Below are positions 24,934 to 35,068 of a DNA stretch of 64,000 nt, piece by piece (within the stretch, counting starts at the first letter, position 1; each line of letters opens with the position of its first letter). The stretch is from CADEED01 sp963711635. Lineage in GTDB: Bacteria > Pseudomonadota > Gammaproteobacteria > Steroidobacterales > Steroidobacteraceae. Both the position numbers and the translations under genes were made by a program. The stretch lies in the NCBI GenBank assembly GCA_963711635.1, contig CAVQEZ010000006.1, positions 1-64,000 on the forward strand, written 5' to 3'. Below the pieces are notes generated by a model. That model was not told the origin of the DNA. It searched no databases and saw only the letters and a list, made by a program, of their open reading frames with translations.

Positions 24934-25964
24934 CCGTAATAGGCGCGCCACTCTGCCTGATATCCGGCACCCAGTGCGAGCAGTTTTTCGAGCAGCTCCG
25001 CGTAGGCGACATCGGCGGCCTTCGCGGATTGCGCGAAGTCTTCGTCCGCCGCGAGGTTGGGATTCGGGTTCGCCTCGATGACGTAGATCTGTCCGTCGGC
25101 GTTCATGCGGTAGTCGATGCGCGCACAGCCCGAGAGCCCGAGCGACCGGTATACGCGCCGCGAGAGCTTGTCGAGCCGCGCGACCACGGCCGGCGGCAGA
25201 TCCCTGGCTTCGTGCGTGTCGATGCCGTGTTTCTTCTGGTACTTCTTGTCCCACTTCACGCGGCGCGTTGCGATGCCGGCCGAAGTTTCCGACAGCGAGC
25301 CGAACTTCATCTCCCACACGGGCAGGCGCGTCAGGCGATCGTTGCCCATCACGCCCACGTACAGCTCGCGGCCCTCGATGTATTCCTCCACCAGCGCGTC
25401 GGTCTGCACCTGGTCGTGAACGAACTCGATGCGCTGCTTGAGCTGCGCCTTGTCGGTGACGATGGAAGCCTGCGAGATGCCGAGCGAGGCATCCTCGGTG
25501 GTCGACTTCACGAACAGCGGGTACTTGATCTTGCGCGGCAGGCGCACCTTGATACCGCGCCGGAATACGGCGAACTGCGGTGACGGAATGCGGTGGTAGC
25601 TGAGCAGCTGCTTGCACAGCGGCTTGTCGCGCGACAGCAGCAGGCCGCGCGGGTTGCAGCCCGTGTAGGGCTGGCGCAGCAGCTCGAGAAACGCGACGAC
25701 GTGCTGGTCGTAGGTGACGATGCCGTCAAACTCCTCCAGCAGATTGAAGACGATCTCGGGCTTCCACTCGGTGATGACGGCGCGCAACTCTTCGAGCGAG
25801 TCGGAGATACCCAGGCAGCGCACTTCGTGGCCGGCCTTCTTGAGCGTCGAGACGACGTCGAACTCGGTGCGCCACTCTTCGATGTCTTTGGGGCTGTGAC
25901 CTTCGAGACTGTCGGGCGGGACCAGCGTGGAATGCATCACGACCAGCGTGCGCAGTCGCTTCAT
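24930..25964 (-). CDS. ATP-grasp ligase (D-Ala-D-Ala ligase-like)
   Basis: 344 residues. The N-terminal domain includes LVVMHSTLVPPDSLEG, EIVFNLLEEFDGIVTYDQHVVAFLELLRQPYTG. The ATP-grasp core follows: LLLSRDKPLCKQLLSYHRIP, KYPLFVKSTTEDASLGIS, VEEYIEGRELYVGVMG and the Mg-binding RIDYRMNADGQIYVIEANPNPNLA near residues 294-317. The whole fold suggests formation of an amide or peptide bond from a carboxyl group activated as acyl-phosphate. It is not the standard Ddl, which lies in the dcw cluster and lacks this N-terminus. Its start overlaps the end of the zinc-peptidase gene by four bases and its stop overlaps the lipoprotein start. Substrate unknown. Confidence 0.85.
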   Translation of the reverse strand: MKRLRTLVVMHSTLVPPDSLEGHSPKDIEEWRTEFDVVSTLKKAGHEVRCLGISDSLEELRAVITEWKPEIVFNLLEEFDGIVTYDQHVVAFLELLRQPYTGCNPRGLLLSRDKPLCKQLLSYHRIPSPQFAVFRRGIKVRLPRKIKYPLFVKSTTEDASLGISQASIVTDKAQLKQRIEFVHDQVQTDALVEEYIEGRELYVGVMGNDRLTRLPVWEMKFGSLSETSAGIATRRVKWDKKYQKKHGIDTHEARDLPPAVVARLDKLSRRVYRSLGLSGCARIDYRMNADGQIYVIEANPNPNLAADEDFAQSAKAADVAYAELLEKLLALGAGYQAEWRAYYG

Positions 25965-27007
25965 AGTGCGAGGCGCGGACTTTCACCCTGCGCATACAGG
26001 CGCGTGAGATGGACCAGCATGCGACGGGACTGGCGCAGTGCGAGCCGGCGATTGCCGCGCAGCCACAGGCCGAGCTTCTCGGCGCGGTCGACGAGCAGCT
26101 TCAGGATCTGTTCGATGCTGTAGCGCTCCGCCACCTGCACGCGCGCTGCGAATGCAATCAGTGCCGGCGTATTCGCGCGCAGGAAGGTGCTCGCGCGCTG
26201 CGCGCGCGCGGTGGGACGCTCGGCCGTGAACACGCGCTCGAGCATGTGATCGGTGACGTTGCGGCGATAGCGCGCATGGCGGGCCAGCTTGCGCCGGTAG
26301 TGATCCGCCAGCGTGCGCGTGTTCTCGCGCAGCGGCTCGACCACTTCGCGGTTGCGCACCGGCGCGCGTCCGCCGCGCACCTCGCCCAGCAATCCGTCGA
26401 CGAATTCGATTTTCTTGAATGCCGGCCATTGCGCGTATTCACGCCGCCACGAGGAATTCGGCTTCAGCCATACCGCGAAGGTCTCGGCGAAGTCTTCGCA
26501 GGGATGTGCCTGCGCATACCAGTCGCCGAGATGCTGCACATAGCGACGGCTGCCGGGACGCGCGGTGTAACTGTCGGGATACGGTTGCGACGCGGGACCG
26601 AACACTTCGCGCCAGCGGCGGCGGCGCCGCAGCCGGTACGCGGTATCGATGGCGTGACCCGCTTCGTGCCGGAGGATGCGCATGGCGCTCTCGGAACTGG
26701 CGCCTTCCACGTGACGCATCATGCGACGCTCGAGGCGTTCGAGGCGCGGATGCGCCAGATAGAACGGCGCGGCGATGCCGGGCACGCCATCCGGCGAAAA
26801 CCATTCTTCCGACAGCCACACGTGCGGACGAAACCCGATCTGCCGCTTGTCGAGCTCGCGATAGAGCCGGCGCACGCGCCGTGCGAGCGGCGTGCGCTCG
26901 ATGCGCAGTTTCAGGTCGCAGAAACGCATGCCGAGCAATTGCTCGTCGGACATTCGGGTCCACGAGCGCGCGGCCCGCCGGACGCGGGATACACGCGTTG
27001 ACGCCAT
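25961..27007 (-). CDS. putative zinc-dependent metallopeptidase
   Basis: 348 residues, basic and rich in arginine. The zinc motif HEAGH lies at 114-118 in MRILRHEAGHAIDTAY, and CEDFAETFAVWL near 170-181 supplies an acidic third-ligand candidate (E171, D172, E175). The C-terminal part is helical (AERYSIEQILKLLVDRAEKLGLWLRGN). Such annotations appear in public databases as putative zinc-binding metallopeptidase, often with no known target. No signal peptide is seen, so cytoplasmic. First gene of a three-gene unit with overlapping starts and stops, so expression is tightly coupled to the ATP-grasp ligase. Confidence 0.75.
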   Translation of the reverse strand: MASTRVSRVRRAARSWTRMSDEQLLGMRFCDLKLRIERTPLARRVRRLYRELDKRQIGFRPHVWLSEEWFSPDGVPGIAAPFYLAHPRLERLERRMMRHVEGASSESAMRILRHEAGHAIDTAYRLRRRRRWREVFGPASQPYPDSYTARPGSRRYVQHLGDWYAQAHPCEDFAETFAVWLKPNSSWRREYAQWPAFKKIEFVDGLLGEVRGGRAPVRNREVVEPLRENTRTLADHYRRKLARHARYRRNVTDHMLERVFTAERPTARAQRASTFLRANTPALIAFAARVQVAERYSIEQILKLLVDRAEKLGLWLRGNRRLALRQSRRMLVHLTRLYAQGESPRLAL

Positions 27008-27043
27008 GGTGCGTAATCTAAGCGACCCGGGGCCTGTGCGGAA

Positions 27044-28510
27044 TCAGTCTCCGAGGGTCACGATTGCGTGAGTGAGAAGTCGATCCGCGGTGTCGATGAC
27101 CACTTCTTGCCTCATCAGGCTGTTACGCCAGATTCCGGGAATCGCACTCACGCCATGGTAGGCGCCGGCGATTTGGCCGTAGGTGGCGGCGACCACATCG
27201 CAGTCACGGCCGAGGTTGGCCGCGAGCAAGGCGCCCTCCCTGAAGGTCTCGCCACGGTGAAACGCCCACAACGCCGCTTCCAGCGCCTGTACCACGTGGC
27301 CGCCGCCGGTGATTTCCGGCGGCATGCGGCGCTGATACGAGCCGTCGTAGAGCGCCAGCACTTCCGGCCGGGTATTCATCGACTCCCAGGACTCGCGCGG
27401 CGGCCGCAGAATCGCCGCCTTGTCACGGCCGGCGAGCGCCTGGCGCAGCATGGCCGCCAGCAACCGGACGCAATCCAGCACCATCGGAGCCTGCGCCGTG
27501 ATACGGGCAGCATCGGCGGCACGCGCGACGGCAACAGTGGGGTCGGAGAAGAAATACATGACCACCGGCGCCACGCGCGACAGGGGATCCTTGTCGAGCT
27601 GCGCGGGGTCGTGGGAGCCGGCAAAGGGTTGTCGCCGGTACAGCGCGGTTGCCAGCGCGCGCGCCACGCTGGCCGAAATCCCCACGCATTGCCCGGTGGC
27701 ACTGCCATAGCCCTCGCGCTGCCAGCGGACGTAGCGATTCACCTGGTCCTGACCATCGAACCCGGCACGCTCCAGCAGGCTCTCGCCCAGCAACAGGGCC
27801 ATGGCGGTATCGTCGCTCCAGGCACCGCGCGGCAGGTCGAAAGGACCGCCGCCCAGCAGGTCGCCCACGACAGCAAAACTGCCCGGCTTGCGAAATTGAG
27901 TGTGAGCGGCCAGCGCGTCGCCCACCGCCAGGCCCAGCAGTGCGCCCTGGAAACGTTCGCGCAAGGTGCGCGCGGCGTCCATGACCTCCACGGCGCGGGT
28001 CGGATCCGCGCCCGGAACATAAGCGAGAATGAAGTCGCGCTGCTGGTCGGTTTCCGGCACCTCGGGCCAGGTATCCGAACGATCGCTGCCCTGCCAGAGC
28101 TCATTGAGGCGCGCCAGCGCCGCCGCGGGTGTCAGGCCCTGCTCGATCAGGTGGCAGGCCACCACGGTGCCGGTGCGCCCGATGCCGGCGCGGCAATGCA
28201 CGTATACGCGCCGTCCGGCCTCGAGCAACTCGTCGAGCGCCGCCAGGATCTCGCCCATGTAGGCCGCGTCACGCGGCACGCCGTGGTCGGTGACGGCCTT
28301 GCGCACATAACGGACGCTCTCGGGTAGATAGTTCTCGTAAGGGGGCACCTCGCCGGCCTCGGTGAGATCCAGGAAACCGTCGAAACCCGCGTCGAGCAAC
28401 GGCCCGAGGCGGCGTTCCATTTCCTGGAGATTTTTTCCGCCCGGATATTTTCCGGCGAGCAGCCTTCCCGGAATGACCCAGTACGACTCAGCGAGCGGTT
28501 TGGGCGCCAT
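27044..28510 (-). CDS. fusion: protein-tyrosine-phosphatase-like domain plus ADP-ribosylglycohydrolase
   Basis: 488 residues in one intact frame. Residues ~10-165 are a dual-specificity phosphatase-type domain with the P-loop HCRAGIGRTGT (Cys106, Arg112) and LDLTEAGEVPPYENY. Residues ~186-485 are an ADP-ribosylglycohydrolase (DraG/ARH-like): RFQGALLGLAVGDALA, the metal site WSDDTAM (232-235), GQCVGISASVARAL, and LGRDCDVVAATYGQIAGAYHG. The second domain hydrolyses ADP-ribose from modified proteins or small molecules with Mg2+. The first may dephosphorylate a protein or nucleotide-derived product. Last gene of an operon. It overlaps ttcA by 23 bases. No targets can be read from sequence. Confidence 0.88.
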   Translation of the reverse strand: MAPKPLAESYWVIPGRLLAGKYPGGKNLQEMERRLGPLLDAGFDGFLDLTEAGEVPPYENYLPESVRYVRKAVTDHGVPRDAAYMGEILAALDELLEAGRRVYVHCRAGIGRTGTVVACHLIEQGLTPAAALARLNELWQGSDRSDTWPEVPETDQQRDFILAYVPGADPTRAVEVMDAARTLRERFQGALLGLAVGDALAAHTQFRKPGSFAVVGDLLGGGPFDLPRGAWSDDTAMALLLGESLLERAGFDGQDQVNRYVRWQREGYGSATGQCVGISASVARALATALYRRQPFAGSHDPAQLDKDPLSRVAPVVMYFFSDPTVAVARAADAARITAQAPMVLDCVRLLAAMLRQALAGRDKAAILRPPRESWESMNTRPEVLALYDGSYQRRMPPEITGGGHVVQALEAALWAFHRGETFREGALLAANLGRDCDVVAATYGQIAGAYHGVSAIPGIWRNSLMRQEVVIDTADRLLTHAIVTLGD

Positions 28511-29333
28511 CCAGTCCCTTGAAATCGAAATTTTGTGGGTCCGCGAGGTGCGCAGGCTCGACGTTGCGCAGCGCCGAGAAGATCGATTCGGTGCGCCCCG
28601 GGAATTCGAGCTCCCACGCCGCCAGCATCTGCTTCACCTGCCGTCGTTGTGCGTTTTCATTCGAGCCGCACAGCTTGCAGGGAATGATGGGGAACTGGCG
28701 CGCGCGCGCGTAGCGCTCGATCTGCGCCTCGCCGACATAGGCCAGCGGCCGGATCACGATGTGGCGCCCATCCTCGGACTTGAGCTTCGGCGCCATGGCC
28801 TTGAGCCGCCCGCCGAAGAACATGTTGAGGAACAGCGTTTCGACGATGTCGTCGCGATGGTGGCCCAGTGCGATCTTGGTGATGCCGTTTTCCGCGGCAT
28901 AGCGATACAGGGCGCCACGCCGCAGTCGCGAGCACAGGCCGCACATGGTCTTGCCCTCCGGAATCACGCGCTTGACCACGCTGTAGGTGTCCTGCTCGAT
29001 GACGTGGAAGGGAACACCGATGCTGCGCATGTAGTTGGGCAGCACCTCTTGAGGAAAGTCCGGCTGCTTCTGGTCGAGGTTGACCGCGATGAGCTCGAAA
29101 TCGATGGGCGCGCTGCGCTTCAGCGAAACGAGGATATCCAGCAGCGTGTATGAATCCTTGCCACCCGAGAGACACACCATGACCCGATCGCCCGCGGCGA
29201 TCATGCGGTAGTCCTCGATCGCCTTGCCCACCAGGCCGCGCAGTTGCGCGCCGAGCTTGCGGGCGGTCTGGGACGGCCATTCGGGAGTGCCGGCCATACT
29301 CTCGGACAAGGTGCTGTCGGTGCTGGCGTTCAT
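28488..29333 (-). CDS. ttcA: tRNA 2-thiocytidine(32) synthetase TtcA
   Basis: 281 residues with a PP-loop ATPase fold: VMVCLSGGKDSYTLLDIL, IAVNLDQKQPDFP, the iron-sulfur cysteines in TMCGLCSRLRRG and IPCKLCGS, HHRDDIVETLFLNMFFGGRL and the ending NFDFKGLDG. It thiolates cytidine 32 in certain tRNAs using ATP and a [4Fe-4S] cluster. The ends overlap its neighbours on both sides (four bases with the ceramidase-like gene). Length and motifs are complete. Confidence 0.95.
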   Translation of the reverse strand: MNASTDSTLSESMAGTPEWPSQTARKLGAQLRGLVGKAIEDYRMIAAGDRVMVCLSGGKDSYTLLDILVSLKRSAPIDFELIAVNLDQKQPDFPQEVLPNYMRSIGVPFHVIEQDTYSVVKRVIPEGKTMCGLCSRLRRGALYRYAAENGITKIALGHHRDDIVETLFLNMFFGGRLKAMAPKLKSEDGRHIVIRPLAYVGEAQIERYARARQFPIIPCKLCGSNENAQRRQVKQMLAAWELEFPGRTESIFSALRNVEPAHLADPQNFDFKGLDGAQTAR

Positions 29334-30127
29334 GCGGGGGTCGTCAGTGTAGTTGCTGGAAAAGACTGGCGCAGCCGCAACTGCCTGACGATGGCGAACA
29401 CCGCCCCCGACGCCAGCAGATGTTTGATGGTGTGACCGCTCATCCAGCCGCCGCTGAGGCGATACACACCGACATCATATGTCTCGAAGATCTTGGCGAG
29501 CCCATACCAGACCGCCGCCCAGATGAGCAGGTGACCGTGGTCATAGCGACGCGCGGGAAACAACGCGATCAGCAGCACGATGGCGAGGATGGACCAGCCC
29601 TGGTAGGCGGCATACGGAATGATGTTGCCGTGGCCCATGCGCTCGGTGGCGTACCAATAGACGACGGTGCCTGCCCCGACTGCCAGCAGGGGCCACAGGG
29701 CGCGCAGTCCGAACCCTGCGTCCAGTCGCTCGGCCAGCGCCGCGGAAACCAGTCCCGCGAACCCCAGCGTCATTGGAAGCCGATCCCAGACGAGACGCGG
29801 ATTGTCGGGCGCCAGGTGGTAGTACGCCGAACCAAGACTGGTCAGCAGCGCGCCCAGGAAGAACACCAGGTACGGCAGCTGTTCGCGCCGGTCGATGAAC
29901 CGTCCGCCACCGTTCCAGATGACCGCGAGACCGGCGACACCGCCGACCAGGAACGGCAGGTTCGAGATCACATTGAAGAAGTTAGGGATGGACCAGATCG
30001 CCCGGCAGTCGGCGAACGCGTGGTAGGACAGGGGTTGCGGCATGGCCGGCACGAACACGGCTGCCAAGCCAAACGCCAGCGCGGAACCCGGCAGCAGCCA
30101 GCGCCGCCAGCCTCCCTGGGGGATCAT
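29330..30127 (-). CDS. alkaline-ceramidase-like membrane protein
   Basis: 265 residues with about seven hydrophobic helices and the ceramidase-superfamily features: DCRAIWSIPNFFNVISNLPFLVGG, LGSAYYHLAPDNPRLVWDRLPMTLGF (Ser, His and Asp ligands), and GHTIKHLLASG near the C-terminus with the paired histidines. Members of the CREST/alkaline ceramidase superfamily are zinc-dependent membrane amide hydrolases. In bacteria the natural substrate is often unknown. It overlaps the M32 carboxypeptidase stop by four bases and ttcA start by four. Intact. Confidence 0.85.
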   Translation of the reverse strand: MIPQGGWRRWLLPGSALAFGLAAVFVPAMPQPLSYHAFADCRAIWSIPNFFNVISNLPFLVGGVAGLAVIWNGGGRFIDRREQLPYLVFFLGALLTSLGSAYYHLAPDNPRLVWDRLPMTLGFAGLVSAALAERLDAGFGLRALWPLLAVGAGTVVYWYATERMGHGNIIPYAAYQGWSILAIVLLIALFPARRYDHGHLLIWAAVWYGLAKIFETYDVGVYRLSGGWMSGHTIKHLLASGAVFAIVRQLRLRQSFPATTLTTPA

Positions 30128-31648
30128 GCAGCGGCGCTGCCGACCACCGACTCGGGCTCGAGATACTTGCTTTCGAGATAACGCAACGCGGCGGCCGCGG
30201 ACAGCGGCTTGCCGGTGGAGAGTTTCAGCAATTCCTGCGCGCTGACCCGCGCGCCCTGGCCGTGTACGTTCTGGCGCAACCAGCCCATGAGTCCGGAAAA
30301 TTCACCGCGCGCAATCTGCTGGTCCACGTCCGGCACGGCTTCCCGCAGCGCGTCGAAGAACTGCGCGGCCATGACCGCGCCCAGCGCATAAGAAGGGAAG
30401 TAACCGAACGAGCCCACGGCCCAGTGCACGTCCTGCAGCACGCCCTCGACATCGTTCTGCGGCTTGATTCCGAGCCGTTGCTCCATGCTGCGAATTCCAG
30501 GCATCGCGCAGGTTGCGCACCGCGAGCTCGCCGGTCAGCAGCTGGTTTTCCAGCTCGTAGCGCAGCTGGATGTGCAGCGTGTAGGTGAGCTCGTCGGCAT
30601 CGACGCGGATGGGTCCGCGCTTCACGCGGGTCAGGTGCGCGTAGAGATTTTCTTCCGACCACTCGGGCCCGCTGACGCCGAAGTGCTTCTCCAGCAGCGG
30701 CCGCAGATAACTCACGAACGCGCGACTGCGGCATACGATCATTTCCATGAGCAGCGACTGGCTTTCTTCCAGCGCCATGCCGCGGTCGCGGCCCACGGGC
30801 TGATCCGCAAATTCCAGCGGCAGGCCCACGTCGTACATGGCGTGGCCGGTCTCGTGCAGCGCACCCAGCAGGCCGGAGAACGGCTCGGTGGTATCGAAGC
30901 GCGTGGTGACGCGCACGTCGCCAGGCACGCCCTCGGTAAACGGATGTTCGCTTTCGTCGAGACGTCCGCGATCGAACGGGAAGCCGACGGCCTTCATGAT
31001 CTCCACGGCCAGCGCGCGCTGCTTGGCGGCGCTGAACTTGCCGACGATGGGCAGCAGCGGGCGTTGTTCCTGGCGGGCCAGCACGTCGCGGATCAGGCCG
31101 GGCAGTCGGCGCGCCAGCGCCTTGAACATGGCGTCGATTTCCGCCGACGTGAGTCCCGGGCTGAATTCATCCACCAGCGCGTCGTAGGGCGAGAGATTGC
31201 GTGACTGTCCCAGCAGCTGCGCCTTGTCGCGCACCAGGTGGACGACTTCTTCGAGATAGGGCGCGAAGTCCTCGAACTTGCCGGTCTCGCGCGCGTACAG
31301 CCACTTCGCCTCGGCCTTGGAGGCCGCCTTGGCGAGGCGCGACACCAGTGCCACCGGCGTTGCGATGGCGAAGTCGCGCTGCCGGCGCATCTCGCGCAGG
31401 TTCGCGATCTGCCAGTCCTCGAGACTGGTGGGGCTGGCCTGCGCGCGATCCAGCAGCCGGGTGATCCGCGGAGCGGTGACCAGCGCGTGATATTCGGTTT
31501 CGAGTGCCGCCAGCTGTTCGCCGCGAACGTCCGCGCTGCCGCGCGGCATCATCACCGCCGCGTCCCAGCGCAGAATGGCCATGGCCCCGCGGAAGGCATG
31601 CAGGCGTTTCCATTCCTGCTCGAGTTGCTTGTAGGGGGTCTGGGCCAT
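30124..31648 (-). CDS. M32 family carboxypeptidase (Taq-like), one frameshift
   Basis: About 507 residues starting MAQTPYKQLEQEWKRLHAFRG, the standard M32 N-terminus. Key regions: MAILRWDAAVMMPRGSADVRGEQ, PGDVRVTTRF, GLLGALHETGHAMYD with the HETGH zinc site, EESQSLLMEMIVCRS and, after a frameshift near 30495, MEQRLGIKPQNDVEGVLQDVHWA and GSFGYFPSYALGAVMAAQFF. A single inserted base between DAWNS and MEQRL accounts for the break. The enzyme trims C-terminal residues from peptides in the cytoplasm. First gene of the four-gene overlapping set at 27.0-31.6 kb. Confidence 0.9.
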
Positions 31649-31867
31649 GTGAGATCGGGAGGCGGGAAGAAATGACGGGCACAAGTCTACCAGCGAGCCC
31701 CTCACCGACCGCCCCGGATGCGCAAAAACCCACTGTTGATCAATGAGTTAATCGGCCAGGTCGCGGTTGACAACCCAGCCGCCTAGGGGCTGAAAAAATT
31801 GCACTTATGTCAAGCGCGGCTGTGGCTTTTTAGCCGTCGTGACGCGCGCATGACGGCGCGGAGTCGG

Positions 31868-34800
31868 TCAGCCAGCGTCGGATGTCGAGCTGCTCGCCGT
31901 TGTGGGAACACCACGCGGCTCGCGCCGCCCGCGCAGGCCGTCGATCAGCTTGGTCATGTACTCGGGCGAGCGGGTATTCCGGGCGATCAGCAGGTACAGC
32001 GCTGGCACCACGTATAGCGTCATACCGAGCGATACGACGGTACCGAAGAACACCGTGGCGCCGATGGATTCCCGGCTCTCCGCGCCCGCGCCGTGGGCCA
32101 GCATGAGCGGCACGGCGCCAAAGGCGGTGCACAGGCTGGTCATGAGCACGGGCCGCAGGCGCGTGGCGGAGGCCTGGATGATGGCATCCACGAATTCCAC
32201 GCCACGGTCGCGCAACTGGTTGGCGAACTCGACGATCAGGATGCCGTTCTTGCAGGCGATGCCGATCAGCATGATGCAGCCGATCTGGCTGAAGATGTTG
32301 ATGGTGGAATTGAACAGGAACAGCCCGAGCAGCGCGCCGGTGATGGCCAGCGGCACCGTCACCAGGATCACGACGGGATGAATGAAGCTTTCGAACTGCG
32401 CGGCCAGAACCAGGTAAACCACCAGCAGCGCGAACGCGAAGGTGATCCAGAGCGTGTCGCCGGATTTCTTGAGTTGGTAGGTCTCGCCGTTGTAGATGAT
32501 CTGCGCCTCGGGCGCCTCCTCGTGGATCACCTGCTCCATGTAGCTCACGGCCTCGCCGAGCGTGTAGCCGGGAGCCAGTGAGCCGGCCAGCTCGATGGCG
32601 CGCATGCGATCCGTGCGGCGCAGTTCGGTGGGACCGGCGCGCTCCTCGATGCGCACCAGCGCCGAGAGCGGGATCAGCGCGTCGTTCTTGTCGGAGCGCA
32701 CGTACAGGTTGTCGAGATCGCCCACCGAGGCGCGCTGCGTTTCGCGCGCCTGCAGCATGACGTCGTACTCCTCGCCGGCGCGCTCGAACGTGGTGACGAT
32801 GCGCGAGCCCATCATGGTCTCGAGGGTGCGGCCCACGGTCTGCAACGAAACGCCGAGATCCGCCGCCTTGTTGCGGTCGATCTGCACGATGACGCGCGGC
32901 TGGCGTTCCAGGTAGTCGGACTCGAGGTTCAGGATCCGCGGATTCTCCGCCGCGACGCGCTGCATGATCTTGTCGCGCCACTGCACGATCTGCCCGTAGT
33001 CGCCGCCGCCGAGCGCAATGGCCAGCGGGCGCGTGCTGTTGCGCGTCAAGCGGGCTGCCGACCTGATTGACGTTGACGCGTGCGCCGGAGATGCCCTGCG
33101 TGCGCTGCCGCAGGCGATCGGCGATTTCGCCGGCGCTCTCTTCGCGCACATCCCAGAGATTCAGCGGCATGAACACCATGCCGGTGTTCGCGTCTGCGCT
33201 GCGACCGAACCCGCCGCTGCGCACATTGACGCGCCGCGCATTGCCGCTGTCCACCTCGTCCATGGCGATGGCTTCGACCTGGCGAAGCTGCCGGTCGAGG
33301 TAATGGATGCTGGAGCCCTCGGGCGCGGTGATGAATATGCGGATCATCGCGCGATCTTCCTGCGGCGCGAGCTCGCTCGGAATGCGCAGCCCGGAGAATG
33401 GCCAGCCCATCACCAGCACCATGAGCAGCACGCCGAACAGCGCCAGCGCACCGCCGACGATGAACATCGGCCGCCGTCCGTGCAGGACGCGGCGCAAGAC
33501 CTGGCGTATAGCGGTCATCGAGATTGTGGAACAGCCGGTCGATGCCACCCGCCATGCGCGAGCGCGGCATGCCGTTGGTGAACAATTTGGACGCCATCAT
33601 GGGCGTGAGGCTCAGCGCGACGAACGCCGAGAAACCCACCGCGGCCGCCACCGTCACGCCGAACTCGCCGAACAATCTGCCCGGTATCGCCGGCCATGAA
33701 CGACACAGGCACGAACACCGCCATGAGCACCAGCGTGGTGGCGATCACGGCGAAGCCGATTTCCCGCGAGCCGCTCATCGAGGCCAACACGGCGTCCTCG
33801 CCGCCCTCGATACGCCGCACGATGTTTTCGAGCACCACGATGGCGTCATCCACGACCAGTCCGATGGCAAGCACCGCGGCCAGCATCGTCAGCGTGTTGA
33901 TCGAGTAATCGAGCGCCAGCATCACGATGCCGGCGGCGATGATGGACACCGGAATCGTGACAGCGGGAATCAGCGTGGCGCGGAAGGTTCCGAGGAACAG
34001 GAAGATGACGACCAGCACCAGGATCAGCGTCTCGGACAGCGCCCATACCACGTTCTTGAGGGACGCCTCGATGTACACGCCGTTGTCGATGTTGATCTCG
34101 ACGGTGATGTCCTTGGGCAGCGACGGCTGGATCTGCGCCAAGTCGTTCCTTCACCAGGGCCGAGGTCGTCAGCACGTTGGCCTTGGACTGCGGAATGATG
34201 GCCATCGACAGACCGATGGTGCCGTTGGAACGCGCGATGCTGCGATCGTCGTCGGAGGCCAGGCGCACCTCGGCTACTTCGCCGAGACGTACCAGGTAGC
34301 CGTCCGGACCGCGGCCGACGACCAGGTTGCGGAAGTCCTCCTCGGTGCGCAGGTTGGTGTCCGTGCGCAACGCGAACTCGCGTTCGCGCGATTCGAGGCG
34401 GCCGGCGGGAATCTCCACGTTTTCGCGCAGCAGCGAATTTTCCACGTCGGCCACGGTGAGCTGGCGCGCGGCCAGGTTCTCGCGCGACAGCCAGACGCGC
34501 ATGGCGTAGCGGCGCGCGCCATTCAGCCGCACGCTGGCCACGCCTTCGAGCGTGGCGAACTGGTCGACTGGAGATAACGCTCCATGTAATCGGTGATCTC
34601 GAGCATGTTCCGCTGCGTGCTCGCCACGTTCAGCCAGATGATGGGATCCGTGCCGCTGTCCACCTTGGTGATCTGCGGCGGATCGGCTTCGAGCGGCAGG
34701 CGTCCCGCCACGCGCGACAGGCGCTCGCGCACGTCGTTGGCGGCGCTGTCGAGATCGCGCTCCAGCGTTGAACTCCACGTTGATCTGCGAGCGCTCGTCG

Positions 34801-35055
34801 CGGCTCGAGGAATTCAGGCGCTCGACGCCTTCGATGCCCGAGATCTCGTCTTCGATGACCTGCGTGATGCGCGACTCGACCACGTCCGATGAGGCGCCGC
34901 GATAACGCGTCTCGACGTTCACGACGGGGCGGTCGACGTCGGGGAATTCGCGCAGGCTGAAGCCGCGTGACGGCGCCCAGCCCGAGGATGAACAGCAGCA
35001 ACGACATCACCGTCGCGAACACCGGGCGGCGCACCGACAGGTCGGAGATCAACAT
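31868..35055 (-). CDS. RND efflux pump inner-membrane permease (AcrB/MexB-like; frameshifted)
   Basis: About 1,060 residues. Start MLISDLSVRRPVFATVMSLLLFILG. Landmarks in order: ERLNSSSRDERSQINVEF, RRYAMRVWLSRENLAARQLT, VEIPAGRLESREREFALRT, then the proton relay region AAVLAIGLVVDDAIVVLENI with the double aspartate, FAVIATTLVLMAVFVPVSFMAGDTG, VNVNQVG, FAFALLVVYLVLAAQFESFIHP and a C-terminal GATVFFGTVVSLGMTLYVVPALYLLI. At least seven frameshifts interrupt it, probably technical. It should pump drugs or other amphiphiles out, with the adaptor encoded just upstream. No outer-membrane channel gene follows, so it uses one encoded elsewhere. Confidence 0.88.
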
Positions 35056-35068
35056 TGCGGAATCCCGC

